A stretch of DNA of 21,678 nucleotides from the NCBI GenBank assembly GCA_013821585.1, contig JACDGO010000003.1:1-21678 (forward strand). Direction: 5' to 3'. The translations under genes and the position numbers were made by a program. The notes below the pieces were generated by a model that worked only from the letters and a program-made list of their open reading frames with translations, did not search any database and was not told where the DNA came from. Source of the stretch: Sphingomonadaceae bacterium. Its GTDB lineage: Bacteria; Pseudomonadota; Alphaproteobacteria; Sphingomonadales; Sphingomonadaceae. Of the stretch, positions 6,973-13,928 are shown piece by piece; position 1 is the stretch's first letter, and every line of letters starts with the position of its first letter.

Positions 6973-7419
6973 ATGGCCGACACGCTCAATCTGACGCTCG
7001 ACACCGGCGAGGTGGCGATCAAGCTGCGCCCGGACCTCGCCCCCGGCCATGTCGACCGGATCGCCGAGCTGGCGAACGAAGGCTTCTATGACGGCGTCGT
7101 CTTTCACCGCGTCATCGACGGCTTCATGGCGCAGGGCGGCGACCCGACCGGCACCGGCATGTCGGGATCGAAAAAGCCCGACTTGAAGGCCGAGTTCAGC
7201 CGTGAGCCGCACGTTCGCGGCGTGTGCTCGATGGCGCGTACCGCCGCGCCGGACAGCGCGAACAGCCAGTTCTTCATCTGCCTCGATGACGCACGCTTCC
7301 TCGACGGGCAATATACCGTTTGGGGCGAGGTCACTTCGGGAATGGACGCGGTCGATGCGCTGCCCAAGGGCGAACCGCCGCGGACGCCGGGGAAGATTTT
7401 GAAGGCACGGGCGGAATAG
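6973..7419 (+). CDS. Peptidyl-prolyl cis-trans isomerase, cyclophilin type
   Basis: This 148-residue protein starts at ATG 6973, with GGAG 6 bases upstream; the longer frame from 6874 lacks a ribosome-binding site and has shadow-like sequence. The cyclophilin signature is present: [20 protein letters not shown] (about 39-58), including the catalytic Arg of FHRV and the GFMAQGGDP loop, then the SMAR and NSQFFI segments and QYTVWGEV near the C-terminus. There is no signal peptide, so it is cytoplasmic and resembles PpiB-type single-domain enzymes that catalyse prolyl isomerisation in protein folding. The gene lies 145 bp from tRNA-Ala, on the opposite strand. Confidence 0.93.
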   Translation: MADTLNLTLDTGEVAIKLRPDLAPGHVDRIAELANEGFYDGVVFHRVIDGFMAQGGDPTGTGMSGSKKPDLKAEFSREPHVRGVCSMARTAAPDSANSQFFICLDDARFLDGQYTVWGEVTSGMDAVDALPKGEPPRTPGKILKARAE

Positions 7420-7533
7420 CTCCGCCGGCAGAAGCCGTGACGTTGGTCGCCACGAACGTGCGTTTGATCGAAATGGCGGAGCGGTAATCCCGCGACGATC
7501 CATAGCACGGCGTCGTTTGACCGGAGACTGCCG

Positions 7534-7983
7534 ATGCGTGCGCTTATTTTCCTTTACGCCTTTCTTGCCGGAGCTATTTCGAATGCGGCGTTTGCCGCCG
7601 AGCCGAGGACGGCGGCGGCGGTAGTCGCCGCCGACGATGCCTGGGGCAGCGCCGAGGTCATGGGCGACGCGGCGTTTGTCGACGCGCTGCTCATGCCTGA
7701 ATACCGGTCGGTCGGCGCGGACGGTCACGTAACCGACAAGGCGACGATCGTCGCGCACACTCGCTCGCACGCTAAATCGCCCGAATTCGCGGCGAAGGTC
7801 GTCGCGTGGAAGGACGCGCACCCGGAGCGCGCCGACGTCACGCTGTTCGGCGACACCGCGATCGTCCGCTGGATTTCGACGAAACCCGGCGGTGGCGATC
7901 CGGTCGCGTCATGCGACGTCTTCGTCTACCGCGGCGGACGTTGGCGCGCGATCTATTCCCAACACACCAGCGTATTCGGATAG
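7534..7983 (+). CDS. Exported NTF2-like (DUF4440/SnoaL-type) protein
   Basis: This 149-residue protein starts at ATG 7534 behind a GGAG site. A signal peptide (hydrophobic 3-20, cleavage near AFAAE) predicts periplasmic location. The mature part has the NTF2-like cone-fold pattern: an N-terminal helix with AADDAWGSAEVMGD, LLMPEYRSVGADG, DVTLFGDTAIVRW and a final strand VFVYRGGRWRAIYSQHT. The fold binds small hydrophobic ligands or acts as an isomerase; no catalytic residues can be assigned with confidence. It converges on the LysR gene with only 8 bp between stops. Confidence 0.82.
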   Translation: MRALIFLYAFLAGAISNAAFAAEPRTAAAVVAADDAWGSAEVMGDAAFVDALLMPEYRSVGADGHVTDKATIVAHTRSHAKSPEFAAKVVAWKDAHPERADVTLFGDTAIVRWISTKPGGGDPVASCDVFVYRGGRWRAIYSQHTSVFG

Positions 7984-7991
7984 TCGCGCTT

Positions 7992-8876
7992 TTAGGTTGC
8001 CATCGCCTCCACCAGCCAGTCGTAGAACAGGCGCACCGGAGGCGCCGCCAGTGCCCTGGGCCGGCAGACGAACCAGTAGCTGTACGGGCTTTCGACATCA
8101 AGGTCGAACAGGCGGACGAGCCGGTCGTCGTGCGCGCCGTCGAGGTGGCTTTCGTGCATGAACGCAACGCCGATGCCCTGTGCGGCGGCGTCGAGCATCA
8201 GCTGGCCGGAATCATAATGGTCAATCGCGGCGGGCTCGAGGTCGTGAAGCTGGATCGCACGGCGCCATGCCTCGAACGTCTCGGGCATGTCGCGATGAAG
8301 GAGGACGGTCAGCTCCTTGAGCTGCTCGGGCCTGGTGATCGCACCGGGGCCGTGACGATAATGGCGCGCGGCGATCGGATAGACGCGGTTGCGGTCGAGA
8401 CGCTTCGCATAGACTCCGGGATCGGGCTCGCGCGCGATGACGATCGCCGCGTCGAGCCCGTCGCCGAGCCGCGTCGCGGCATGCGGCGCGGTGTCTATGT
8501 CGAGATGAAGCGACGGATGCGCCTCGCGCAATTCGCCGAGCCTCGGGATCAGCCGCTGCGCCGCGAACAGCGGTTGCACGCCGAGACGCAGGCGCAGCAG
8601 GCCGCCGCCGTCGCTGCCGACCGCCTCAAGCGCGTCGGAGATCGTGTCGATCGCCGGCGCGACGAGCGCGAGCAGCCGCTCGCCGTCGGGATTGACCGTC
8701 ATCGATTGATGGCCGCGCGTGAACAGCGGCTTGCCGATGAAGCGCTCGAGCGACTGGATGCGCCGGCTGAGCGCGGGCGACGACAACGACAGCTCCTCGG
8801 CGGCCGCCTTGATCGAGCCGGCCCGCGCCACCGCGACGAGCGCTTCGATCCCCGACAATGACGGCAGGCGCCGCAT
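7992..8876 (-). CDS. LysR family transcriptional regulator
   Basis: This 294-residue protein starts at ATG 8876. It has the LysR N-terminal winged helix-turn-helix (about 6-65: LSGIEALVAVARAGSIKAAAEELSLSSPALSRRIQSLERFIGKPLF) followed by a ligand-binding domain (about 92-290). The LFTRG ending and the effector-domain pattern resemble the GcvA-like subgroup, but the target is unknown. It is not divergent from an obvious metabolic target: the plus-strand neighbour converges and the upstream MFS gene runs the same way, about 160 bp away. That gap contains the candidate sRNA described separately. Confidence 0.92.
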   Translation of the reverse strand: MRRLPSLSGIEALVAVARAGSIKAAAEELSLSSPALSRRIQSLERFIGKPLFTRGHQSMTVNPDGERLLALVAPAIDTISDALEAVGSDGGGLLRLRLGVQPLFAAQRLIPRLGELREAHPSLHLDIDTAPHAATRLGDGLDAAIVIAREPDPGVYAKRLDRNRVYPIAARHYRHGPGAITRPEQLKELTVLLHRDMPETFEAWRRAIQLHDLEPAAIDHYDSGQLMLDAAAQGIGVAFMHESHLDGAHDDRLVRLFDLDVESPYSYWFVCRPRALAAPPVRLFYDWLVEAMAT

Positions 8877-8958
8877 ATCCTTGCTCCATTGTGCGCTGCC
8901 GCACGTACTAGGCCGTCAAGAATGCGCCTTTATTGGCGAGTTTCAAGATGCAATCGAT

Positions 8959-9079
8959 GCAAGTGCGATTTTTCTTTTCGCACTTGCGAGAAAACATGCT
9001 GCGCCGCACATAGAACGGGCCTTTCAGGCATCCTCTCCTAAAACTTTCGGGTCGGCCCTCCGGGACCGGCCCGTTTTTT
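8959..9079 (+). ncRNA. Candidate small RNA with two hairpins and intrinsic terminator
   Basis: The plus strand holds a perfect 10-bp hairpin (8959-8968 with 8978-8987, pyrimidine-rich loop), a short GCCT-TTC-AGGC hairpin near 9019-9029, an unpaired C-rich TCCTCTCC (9031-9038) complementary to a Shine-Dalgarno sequence, and a strong terminator at 9048-9079. Both flanking genes are on the minus strand, so this terminator serves neither. Exposed anti-Shine-Dalgarno sequence next to a terminator is the layout of many alphaproteobacterial trans-acting sRNAs. The 5' end and promoter are not identified and could lie 20-70 bases further upstream. Confidence 0.45.
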
Positions 9080-10354
9080 ATGCAACTCGCCCGGTCGTAG
9101 GCGGACGAGCGAATAAGCGAACAACAGCGCGCAGAGCGTCGCGGCGAGCACGTAGGGCGCCGGACGCCACAGCTCGTAGAGCCCGACGCCGATCGACGGG
9201 CCAAGCACGAAAGATGCGCCGTTGACCGACGTCACGCGCCCCGCGACGAGCGCCTGAAGCTCGGGCCCGACCGCCAGCGACGAGCCTGCGGTATAACCGG
9301 GCCGCACGAAGCCGAACCCGGCCGACGTAAGTGCGAATGCGGTGGCGATCCCATAGAGCGACCCCGCGCTTGCGATCGCGCAGCCACCGGTCGCGGCGAC
9401 GACGAGGCCGATCAGCACAAGCGCGCGCGGTTTGAGGTCGAGCAGCGGGATCAGTCCCCATTGCACGAGCAAGGCCGCGCCCGCTCCGCTCATCAGCACG
9501 AGGCCGATCGACGATTGCGCGAGCCCGGGGCTTTCGCCGAGGCGGTCGATGACGAGGAAACCCACGCTTTGCCCGACCATTGCTTGCGCGTGGCCTGCGA
9601 CGAGGCCGGTCAGGAGCCACGGCCAGACGCGCGGGTCGCGCAACGGGAGTTCGGCCGTGCCGCGTTCGGTCGTCGCCGCGATTACGCTCGCGCCAGTCAA
9701 ATTGCCGCCAATCGAGGGATAGCTCGTCGCCGCGCCATGGCCATGCTCGCCCGGCGCGTCGTTGGGCAGATAACGCCAGACGGCGAACGCGACCGCGCCG
9801 CCTCCGGCCGCGAAGAAATAGGCAGGCCCGGCGAGGCCGACTCCGGGGAGCACGAAGAACGGCGCGAGCGCGGGGCCGAGAATGGTGCCGAGCCCGAACG
9901 CCGAGGCGAGGAGGGTGAGCGCCTTGGTCCGTTCGGCGCGCGTTGTCCGTGAGGCGAGGATCGCTTGCGCGGCCGGGGGCGCTGCCGCGCCGAACAGGCC
10001 ATAGACCATGCGCGCGGCGATGAAGCTCGCGATCGTCGCGACCGGCGCGATCAGCCCGTGGATGCCCGCGGTCAGGAAGAACCCGCACAGCAGCACCGAA
10101 ACCGAAAAGCCCATGACTCCGGTCAGAACCATGCGCCGCCGCCCGGTGCGGTCGGAGCGCTTCGCCCAGAACGGCGCCGCGATCACCCAGACCAGCGCCG
10201 ACACCGAAAACGCCATGGCGATGACGCCGTCGGGAACGCCCAACGACCGGCCGATCGCCGGCATCACCGATTGCAGCGCGGTATTCCCCGCGCCGATCAC
10301 GAGCATCACCGCGAACAGCAATGCGAAATCGCGTTCGAGGCGCGGGCGAGTCAT
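9038..10354 (-). CDS. Major facilitator superfamily (MFS) transporter, multidrug/TCR-like
   Basis: I choose ATG 10354 (MTRPRLERDF), directly before the first transmembrane helix; an upstream TTG at 10390 adds only a polar tail. The 438-residue protein has about 12 hydrophobic segments and the MFS motif A between helices 2 and 3 (FWAKRSDRTGRRR, roughly residues 54-66). The second helix pattern (ALVWVIAAPFWAKRSD) and helix 5 (GLGTILGPALAPF, motif C-like GP) resemble drug/H+ antiporters of the tetracycline-resistance-like group. Substrate unknown. Its C-terminal tail (KKRAGPGGPTRKF) is encoded across a plus-strand terminator. It is divergent from the PmtA-like gene, with 110 bp between starts. 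Confidence 0.9.
   Translation of the reverse strand: MTRPRLERDFALLFAVMLVIGAGNTALQSVMPAIGRSLGVPDGVIAMAFSVSALVWVIAAPFWAKRSDRTGRRRMVLTGVMGFSVSVLLCGFFLTAGIHGLIAPVATIASFIAARMVYGLFGAAAPPAAQAILASRTTRAERTKALTLLASAFGLGTILGPALAPFFVLPGVGLAGPAYFFAAGGGAVAFAVWRYLPNDAPGEHGHGAATSYPSIGGNLTGASVIAATTERGTAELPLRDPRVWPWLLTGLVAGHAQAMVGQSVGFLVIDRLGESPGLAQSSIGLVLMSGAGAALLVQWGLIPLLDLKPRALVLIGLVVAATGGCAIASAGSLYGIATAFALTSAGFGFVRPGYTAGSSLAVGPELQALVAGRVTSVNGASFVLGPSIGVGLYELWRPAPYVLAATLCALLFAYSLVRLRPGELHKKRAGPGGPTRKF
9048..9079 (+). terminator. Strong plus-strand intrinsic terminator inside the MFS gene 3' end
   Basis: An 11-bp stem (9048-9058 with 9062-9073, a single bulged A at 9065 and one G-U pair) closes on a TCC loop and is followed by six T residues at 9074-9079. 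It overlaps the last codons of the minus-strand MFS gene. The T-run is on the plus strand only, so it ends a plus-strand transcript. Confidence 0.8.
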
Positions 10355-10464
10355 ACGCGTGCTTGATAGGGACGGCGCCGTCGAACGCAAAGGCGAAGCG
10401 CGCTTGCGCTCGCCGCCGCTTTTTGCGAACGCGAGCCCCTTGGGCCAACCAGCCGGGATTTCCG

Positions 10465-11082
10465 ATGTCGATCAGCACCGCCAAGCCCCTGAAGCGCCCG
10501 CGTTTCGCGTTGAGGCTGCCGCGCACGCCCTGGGGGATGTTCCTCACCGGCTTCTTCAAACACCCGGTGATGGTCGGGTCGATCATCCCGTCGTCCGATA
10601 TTTTGATCCGCAAGATGCTCGCGCCGGTCGACTGGGCGAACACCAAGGTTTTCGTCGAATATGGCCCCGGGGTCGGCACCTTTTGCCGCCCCATCCTCGA
10701 TCAGCTGCCGCATGACGCGACGCTGATCGCGATCGACACCAATCCCGATTTCATCGACTATCTGAACGAGACGATTCCCGACCCGCGTTTTCGCGCGGTG
10801 CTAGGTTCCGCGGCCGACGTCGAGCGGATCGTCACCGAGGCTGGGCACGACGGCGCGGATTACGTCCTCTCGGGCCTCCCATTTTCGACCTTGCCGCCCG
10901 GCGTCGGCGCAAAGATCGCGGCAGCGACGCAGGCGGTGCTGAAGGCTGGCGGCGCCTTCCTCGTCTATCAGTTCAGCCCAAAGGTACGCACATTTCTCGC
11001 GCCGCATTTCGCCGAGATCGACCATGGCTTCGAGCTGTGGAACGTACCTCCCGCGCAACTTTACTGGGCATGGAAAGACTGA
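10465..11082 (+). CDS. PmtA-like SAM-dependent methyltransferase (phospholipid N-methyltransferase type)
   Basis: This 205-residue protein starts at ATG 10465; the upstream frame is shadow-like. An N-terminal basic region and FLTGFFKHPVMVGSIIPSS (about 26-44) precede the SAM-binding glycine loop VEYGPGVGTF (64-73), the acidic end of strand 2 (IAIDTNPDF) and a motif near DYVLSGLPFSTLP, where NLPF-type motifs sit in the KsgA/PmtA group. This layout matches phospholipid N-methyltransferases that convert phosphatidylethanolamine to its methylated forms. A ribosomal or other methyltransferase role is less likely. A phospholipase-D-type gene follows convergently with 4 bp between stops, so lipid metabolism could be a shared theme, though they are not an operon. 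Confidence 0.82.
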   Translation: MSISTAKPLKRPRFALRLPRTPWGMFLTGFFKHPVMVGSIIPSSDILIRKMLAPVDWANTKVFVEYGPGVGTFCRPILDQLPHDATLIAIDTNPDFIDYLNETIPDPRFRAVLGSAADVERIVTEAGHDGADYVLSGLPFSTLPPGVGAKIAAATQAVLKAGGAFLVYQFSPKVRTFLAPHFAEIDHGFELWNVPPAQLYWAWKD

Positions 11083-11086
11083 ATCC

Positions 11087-12235
11087 TTATTGCGCATCCG
11101 CCTCGGACGTCAGCGTCCGGGTAACGTTGAGATCGACCACGGCCATGACGAAATAGGCGGCCGCCTGACGGATTCGCGTCCACCAGCCGCTGCGCTGATT
11201 ATTCACCTCGGCGGTGATGCGCTCCGAGCGCGCGACTTCTCCGTCCATATAATCGCGGACGTGCGCGGCGAAGGCCGGATCGTCGACCCGCAGCATCAGC
11301 TCGAGGTTGAGGAACAGGCTGCGGATGTCGTAGTTCGCCGAGCCGATATAGACCGCGTCGTCGACCAAAACGAGTTTTGTATGCAGCTTGGTCGGCAGAT
11401 ATTCGTAGATTTCGACACACTTGCGGATGAGGCCGGCATAGGTGAAGCGCGACGCCCAGATCGCCATGCCGTGATCGGTGAAGGCGGGAAGGACAAGACG
11501 CACCTGTCCGCGCTGCCCCGCGCGATCGAGGCGCCGGAGCATGGCGGGATTGGGCGCGAAATAGCCAGCGATGAGGTCGATGCGCCGCGACGCGTTCATG
11601 TCCTGCTTGAGCGCACGCGCCCAAGGCGACGGTCGGCGCGTGGGGCCGCCGAACAGCCAGCGCAAAGAGCCTTCGGGCTGGCTCCAGGTCCTCAGCGTCC
11701 GCGTCAGCGCGCGCATCGGTGGACGCGGCTGTTTCGCCCAGCGCGACAGCGCGTCGAAATAGCCGGTCACGTGCGCGGCGGCGTCGCCCTCGATATAGAG
11801 GCCGAGGTCGCGCCACGCCGCTTCGCCTTCAGCCCCGAAATAGTCGTCATCGACATTGAACCCGCCGATGATCGCGCGGGCCTCGTCGGCGAGCGCGAGT
11901 TTTTGATGGTTGCGCAGCAAATAGCGCCGCCCCCAGCGCGGCACGAAGCGACATGTCTCGACGCCCGCCGTTTTGAGCGGATCGAAAAAGTGCTCCGCTT
12001 CAGCCGCCTCGGTCCCCATGCCGTCGACGATCAGCGACACGGCTACGCCGCGCTTCGCCGCGGCGATCAGCGCTTCGCGCACGCGCTGGCCCGCTGGGCC
12101 GTCGGTATAGATATAGTAAATCACGCGCAGCGATTTCCGGGCGCCGTCGATCAGCGCGATCAGCGCGTCGAGCCGCTCCGGCCCCTCGGTCAGCAGCTTC
12201 AGCCGATCGCCGCCGACCGTGAATTCCTTGCCCAT
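11087..12235 (-). CDS. Phospholipase D/cardiolipin synthase-type protein with two HKD motifs
   Basis: I place the start at ATG 12235 with AAGGGG 5 bases upstream; an upstream in-frame start at 12280 lacks this. The 382-residue protein contains both HxKx4D motifs of the PLD superfamily: HQKLALAD (His110, Lys112, Asp117), followed by GGFNV, and HTKLVLVD (His285, Lys287, Asp292), followed by GSANYD. A bacterial cardiolipin synthase (ClsB/ClsC-like, soluble or peripheral) joins phosphatidyl groups through a covalent phosphohistidine. Two N-terminal membrane helices typical of ClsA are absent; one hydrophobic stretch (AAAYFVMAVVDL) lies near the C-terminus. Cardiolipin synthase is the likeliest role; other phosphatidyltransferases are possible. 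Confidence 0.88.
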   Translation of the reverse strand: MGKEFTVGGDRLKLLTEGPERLDALIALIDGARKSLRVIYYIYTDGPAGQRVREALIAAAKRGVAVSLIVDGMGTEAAEAEHFFDPLKTAGVETCRFVPRWGRRYLLRNHQKLALADEARAIIGGFNVDDDYFGAEGEAAWRDLGLYIEGDAAAHVTGYFDALSRWAKQPRPPMRALTRTLRTWSQPEGSLRWLFGGPTRRPSPWARALKQDMNASRRIDLIAGYFAPNPAMLRRLDRAGQRGQVRLVLPAFTDHGMAIWASRFTYAGLIRKCVEIYEYLPTKLHTKLVLVDDAVYIGSANYDIRSLFLNLELMLRVDDPAFAAHVRDYMDGEVARSERITAEVNNQRSGWWTRIRQAAAYFVMAVVDLNVTRTLTSEADAQ

Positions 12236-12343
12236 GTCGCCCCTTCGCCCGCGCGGACCGGGCTGGCAAGCCGGTTGCATTTCGGGACGGCCGCTGCTAG
12301 GCGCGCGCTTTCTCCGATAGCTCTGGTTTGAAGGAAGCGTTCG

Positions 12344-12688
12344 ATGGCGCGCGTGACGGTCGAGGATTGCGTCGACAAGGTGCCCAATCGGTTCGATCTG
12401 GTGCTGCTCGCGGCGCAGCGTGCGCGGCAGGTTTCGGGCGGCGCCGAGCTGACTATCGAGCGCGACCGCGACAAGAACCCCGTCGTCGCGCTGCGCGAGA
12501 TCGCCGAGGAGACGGTGCTCCCCGAAGAGCTGCGCGAATCGGTCGTGACGAACCTTCAGCGCGTCCAGATCGACGAGGACGACGCGGTCGACGAGATGGG
12601 CTCGCTCGCCCAGTCGGCCGAAGCGCTCCGCCTGACCGCCGCCGCGCCGCCGCGCAACCAGAACATGGGTGGGGATTACGAAGGGTAA
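12344..12688 (+). CDS. rpoZ: DNA-directed RNA polymerase omega subunit
   Basis: This 114-residue protein starts at ATG 12344 behind a GAAGGA site. It matches alphaproteobacterial RNA polymerase omega: [30 protein letters not shown] is the conserved helical core, followed by [13 protein letters not shown], the omega signature that packs against beta-prime. The acidic tail ([11 protein letters not shown] and beyond) is the longer form usual in this class. Omega helps beta-prime folding and, with it, forms a (p)ppGpp-binding site in proteobacteria. The spoT/relA gene that often accompanies rpoZ elsewhere is not adjacent here. A cluster of hairpins follows the stop codon. Confidence 0.97.
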   Translation: MARVTVEDCVDKVPNRFDLVLLAAQRARQVSGGAELTIERDRDKNPVVALREIAEETVLPEELRESVVTNLQRVQIDEDDAVDEMGSLAQSAEALRLTAAAPPRNQNMGGDYEG

Positions 12689-12705
12689 GTCGAGGCGCAG
12701 CAGGC

Positions 12706-12874
12706 GTTAGCGCAGCTAACACCGCGTTCCAGCGCCTCGGCCGGCCTCGCCATAGCGAGGACCGACGACGTGGCTCTGCCACGTCGCCTATTATTCTTCG
12801 CGTTAAGGCCGGCGTGGCGAAGCCACGCCGTCGGTCGGCGCGCGTCTGGTAAATAGACACAGTCATGCTGTGTC
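12706..12874. repeat. Cluster of five hairpins, two nested in a long-range stem
   Basis: Perfect inverted repeats follow one another: 12706-12720 (6 bp, GCA loop), 12745-12760 (6 bp, CATA loop), 12766-12786 (9 bp, TCT loop), 12810-12830 (9 bp, GAA loop) and 12856-12874 (7 bp, TCATG loop). In addition GACCGACG at 12760-12767 is exactly complementary to CGTCGGTC at 12829-12836, able to enclose the two 9-bp hairpins in a junction. The end stem-loops share GTGGC/GCCAC. It resembles REP/BIME-type intergenic elements and may also end transcription from both flanks. No coding sequence is apparent. Confidence 0.7.
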
Positions 12875-12889
12875 GTCGCGCCGTCCGCC

Positions 12890-13381
12890 CTAGGCAACAG
12901 CCTGTAGCTTGACCGGCTCCAATGGGCGGATGTCCTCGGCGTGCGCCCAGCAGAGATCGCGCAGGCCGAGCGTACGGCCGTCGTGCGAAAGAATGCTGAT
13001 GTCGCGGATCGGCTGATGGTCGCGCTCGTCGACCAGCACCGGAGTCGAGGGGCCGCACGCTTCCCATTTCTCGCCCCATTGCCTGAGCGCGAGCATCGAC
13101 GGCAGCAGCGCCGCGCCCTTTTCGGTCAGGCGGTATTCCACCTTGCGGCGATCGTCGGCCATCGCCTCGCGCGTCAATATGCCGTGATCGACGAGACGGC
13201 CGAGCCGGTTCGCCAGGATGTTGCGGGCGATGCCGAGCGTCGACTGAAACTCCTCGAAGTGATGGAGCCCGTTGAACGCGGCACGCAGGATGAGGAACGA
13301 CCAGCGTTCGCCCATCGCTTCAAGCGCGGCGGGAAGGGCGCAGCTCGCGAGCGCGCCCAAGTCTTCCTTCAGCATACCCAT
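12890..13381 (-). CDS. HxlR family transcriptional regulator
   Basis: The frame of 163 residues starts at ATG 13381; a second ATG at 13375 has the better-spaced AGGA site, so the protein may begin at MLKEDL. It carries the HxlR-type winged helix: CALPAALEAMGERWSFLILRAAFNG (about 14-38), HHFEEFQSTLGIARNILANRLGRLVDHGILTRE (40-73), then the wing RRKVEYRLTEKGAALLPSMLALRQWGEKW. HxlR proteins are small dimeric repressors or activators, often responding to reactive electrophiles or aromatic compounds. A cysteine (Cys14) sits where many members have a redox-sensing cysteine. The C-terminal tail (about 115-163) is longer than the core domain. It is divergent from the CC_3452-family gene, its most likely target. 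Confidence 0.92.
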   Translation of the reverse strand: MGMLKEDLGALASCALPAALEAMGERWSFLILRAAFNGLHHFEEFQSTLGIARNILANRLGRLVDHGILTREAMADDRRKVEYRLTEKGAALLPSMLALRQWGEKWEACGPSTPVLVDERDHQPIRDISILSHDGRTLGLRDLCWAHAEDIRPLEPVKLQAVA

Positions 13382-13436
13382 CCTGCCTGTCAGCCTATCC
13401 CATCCGAAAAAAAATGCAACGGTATTAAGTTTTCTG

Positions 13437-13481
13437 TTGCAACTCGAAACCTATCGCGCTAGGTAGTGATTCGCAACCTAG
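13437..13481 (+). promoter_or_regulatory. Candidate promoter and operator for the CC_3452-family gene
   Basis: TTGCAA (13437-13442) and TAGGTA (13460-13465) are spaced 17 bp apart, a sigma-70-like arrangement 35 bp before the start codon. Three half-sites overlap it: ACCTA at 13449-13453, CTAGGT at 13459-13464 and ACCTAG at 13476-13481; the last two form a 6-bp inverted repeat with an 11-bp spacer. An HxlR dimer from the divergent gene could bind here. The motifs are seen; the regulator assignment is inferred. Confidence 0.4.
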
Positions 13482-13499
13482 TTTGAAAGGACGCTTGAA

Positions 13500-13847
13500 A
13501 TGCTTCGCACTATTCCCATGATCGCCGCTTTCGCAGCGTCGGCCGCGCTCCTGGGCGTGACCGCGAGCCCCGCCGAAGCGCAGGCCCCCGCTTATCGCGC
13601 GATTCCCTCGGTTGCCCTCGCCAAGGCCGACAATGTCGTCGCCGGCGACGTGCTGTGGCGCTGCGGCCCCGGCGGCTGCAACGCGACGAACGTCACTGCG
13701 CGTCCGCAGATCGTTTGCGCCCAGGTCGCCAAGCAGGTCGGCCGTTTGGAGAGCTTCACGGTTGCGGGATCGCCCCTCGACGCCGACGCGCTCGCCAAGT
13801 GCAACGCCAAGGCCAAGGGCGGCAACACCGCGCTGGCGCGCAACTGA
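13500..13847 (+). CDS. CC_3452-family exported protein
   Basis: This 115-residue protein starts at ATG 13500 behind AAAGGA. A signal peptide (cleavage near AEA at 27) precedes a small domain with four cysteines: VLWRCGPGGCNAT (about 52-64), RPQIVCAQVAKQVGRLESFTV (68-88) and LDADALAKCNAKAK (93-106). This matches the small alphaproteobacterial CC_3452 family of unknown function; the cysteines probably form two periplasmic disulfides. It is a single-gene unit with an excellent terminator after it, divergent from an HxlR regulator, which suggests condition-dependent expression. Confidence 0.85.
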   Translation: MLRTIPMIAAFAASAALLGVTASPAEAQAPAYRAIPSVALAKADNVVAGDVLWRCGPGGCNATNVTARPQIVCAQVAKQVGRLESFTVAGSPLDADALAKCNAKAKGGNTALARN

Positions 13848-13893
13848 CCCCTTCCCGCCGCGTTCGCTCCCTCTCTTCGCGGCAGGCTCGAAT

Positions 13894-13928
13894 GGCCGGA
13901 GCTCCTTCATGGAGCTCCGGCCTTTTTT
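13894..13928 (+). terminator. Strong Rho-independent terminator
   Basis: A perfect 12-bp stem (13894-13905 with 13911-13922) closes on TTCAT and is followed by TTTTTT at 13923-13928. It ends transcription of the CC_3452-family gene and abuts the stop codon of the convergent serine hydrolase. Confidence 0.95.

Noticed and set aside
7806..8861. 351-residue plus-strand frame opposite the LysR gene
   Set aside because: It is an antisense shadow; the minus strand encodes a complete LysR helix-turn-helix and effector domain.
9078..10694. Long 538-residue minus-strand frame across the MFS gene
   Set aside because: It is an arginine/glycine-rich shadow of the MFS reading frame, with no domain and no ribosome-binding site; the MFS frame carries transmembrane helices and motif A.
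11024..12331. 435-residue plus-strand frame opposite the HKD phospholipase-type gene
   Set aside because: Both HKD motifs are in the minus frame; the plus frame overlaps the end of the methyltransferase and looks like an antisense shadow.
13575..13910. Minus-strand frames antisense to the CC_3452-family gene
   Set aside because: The plus-strand gene has a signal peptide, ribosome-binding site and terminator; the antisense frames have none of these.
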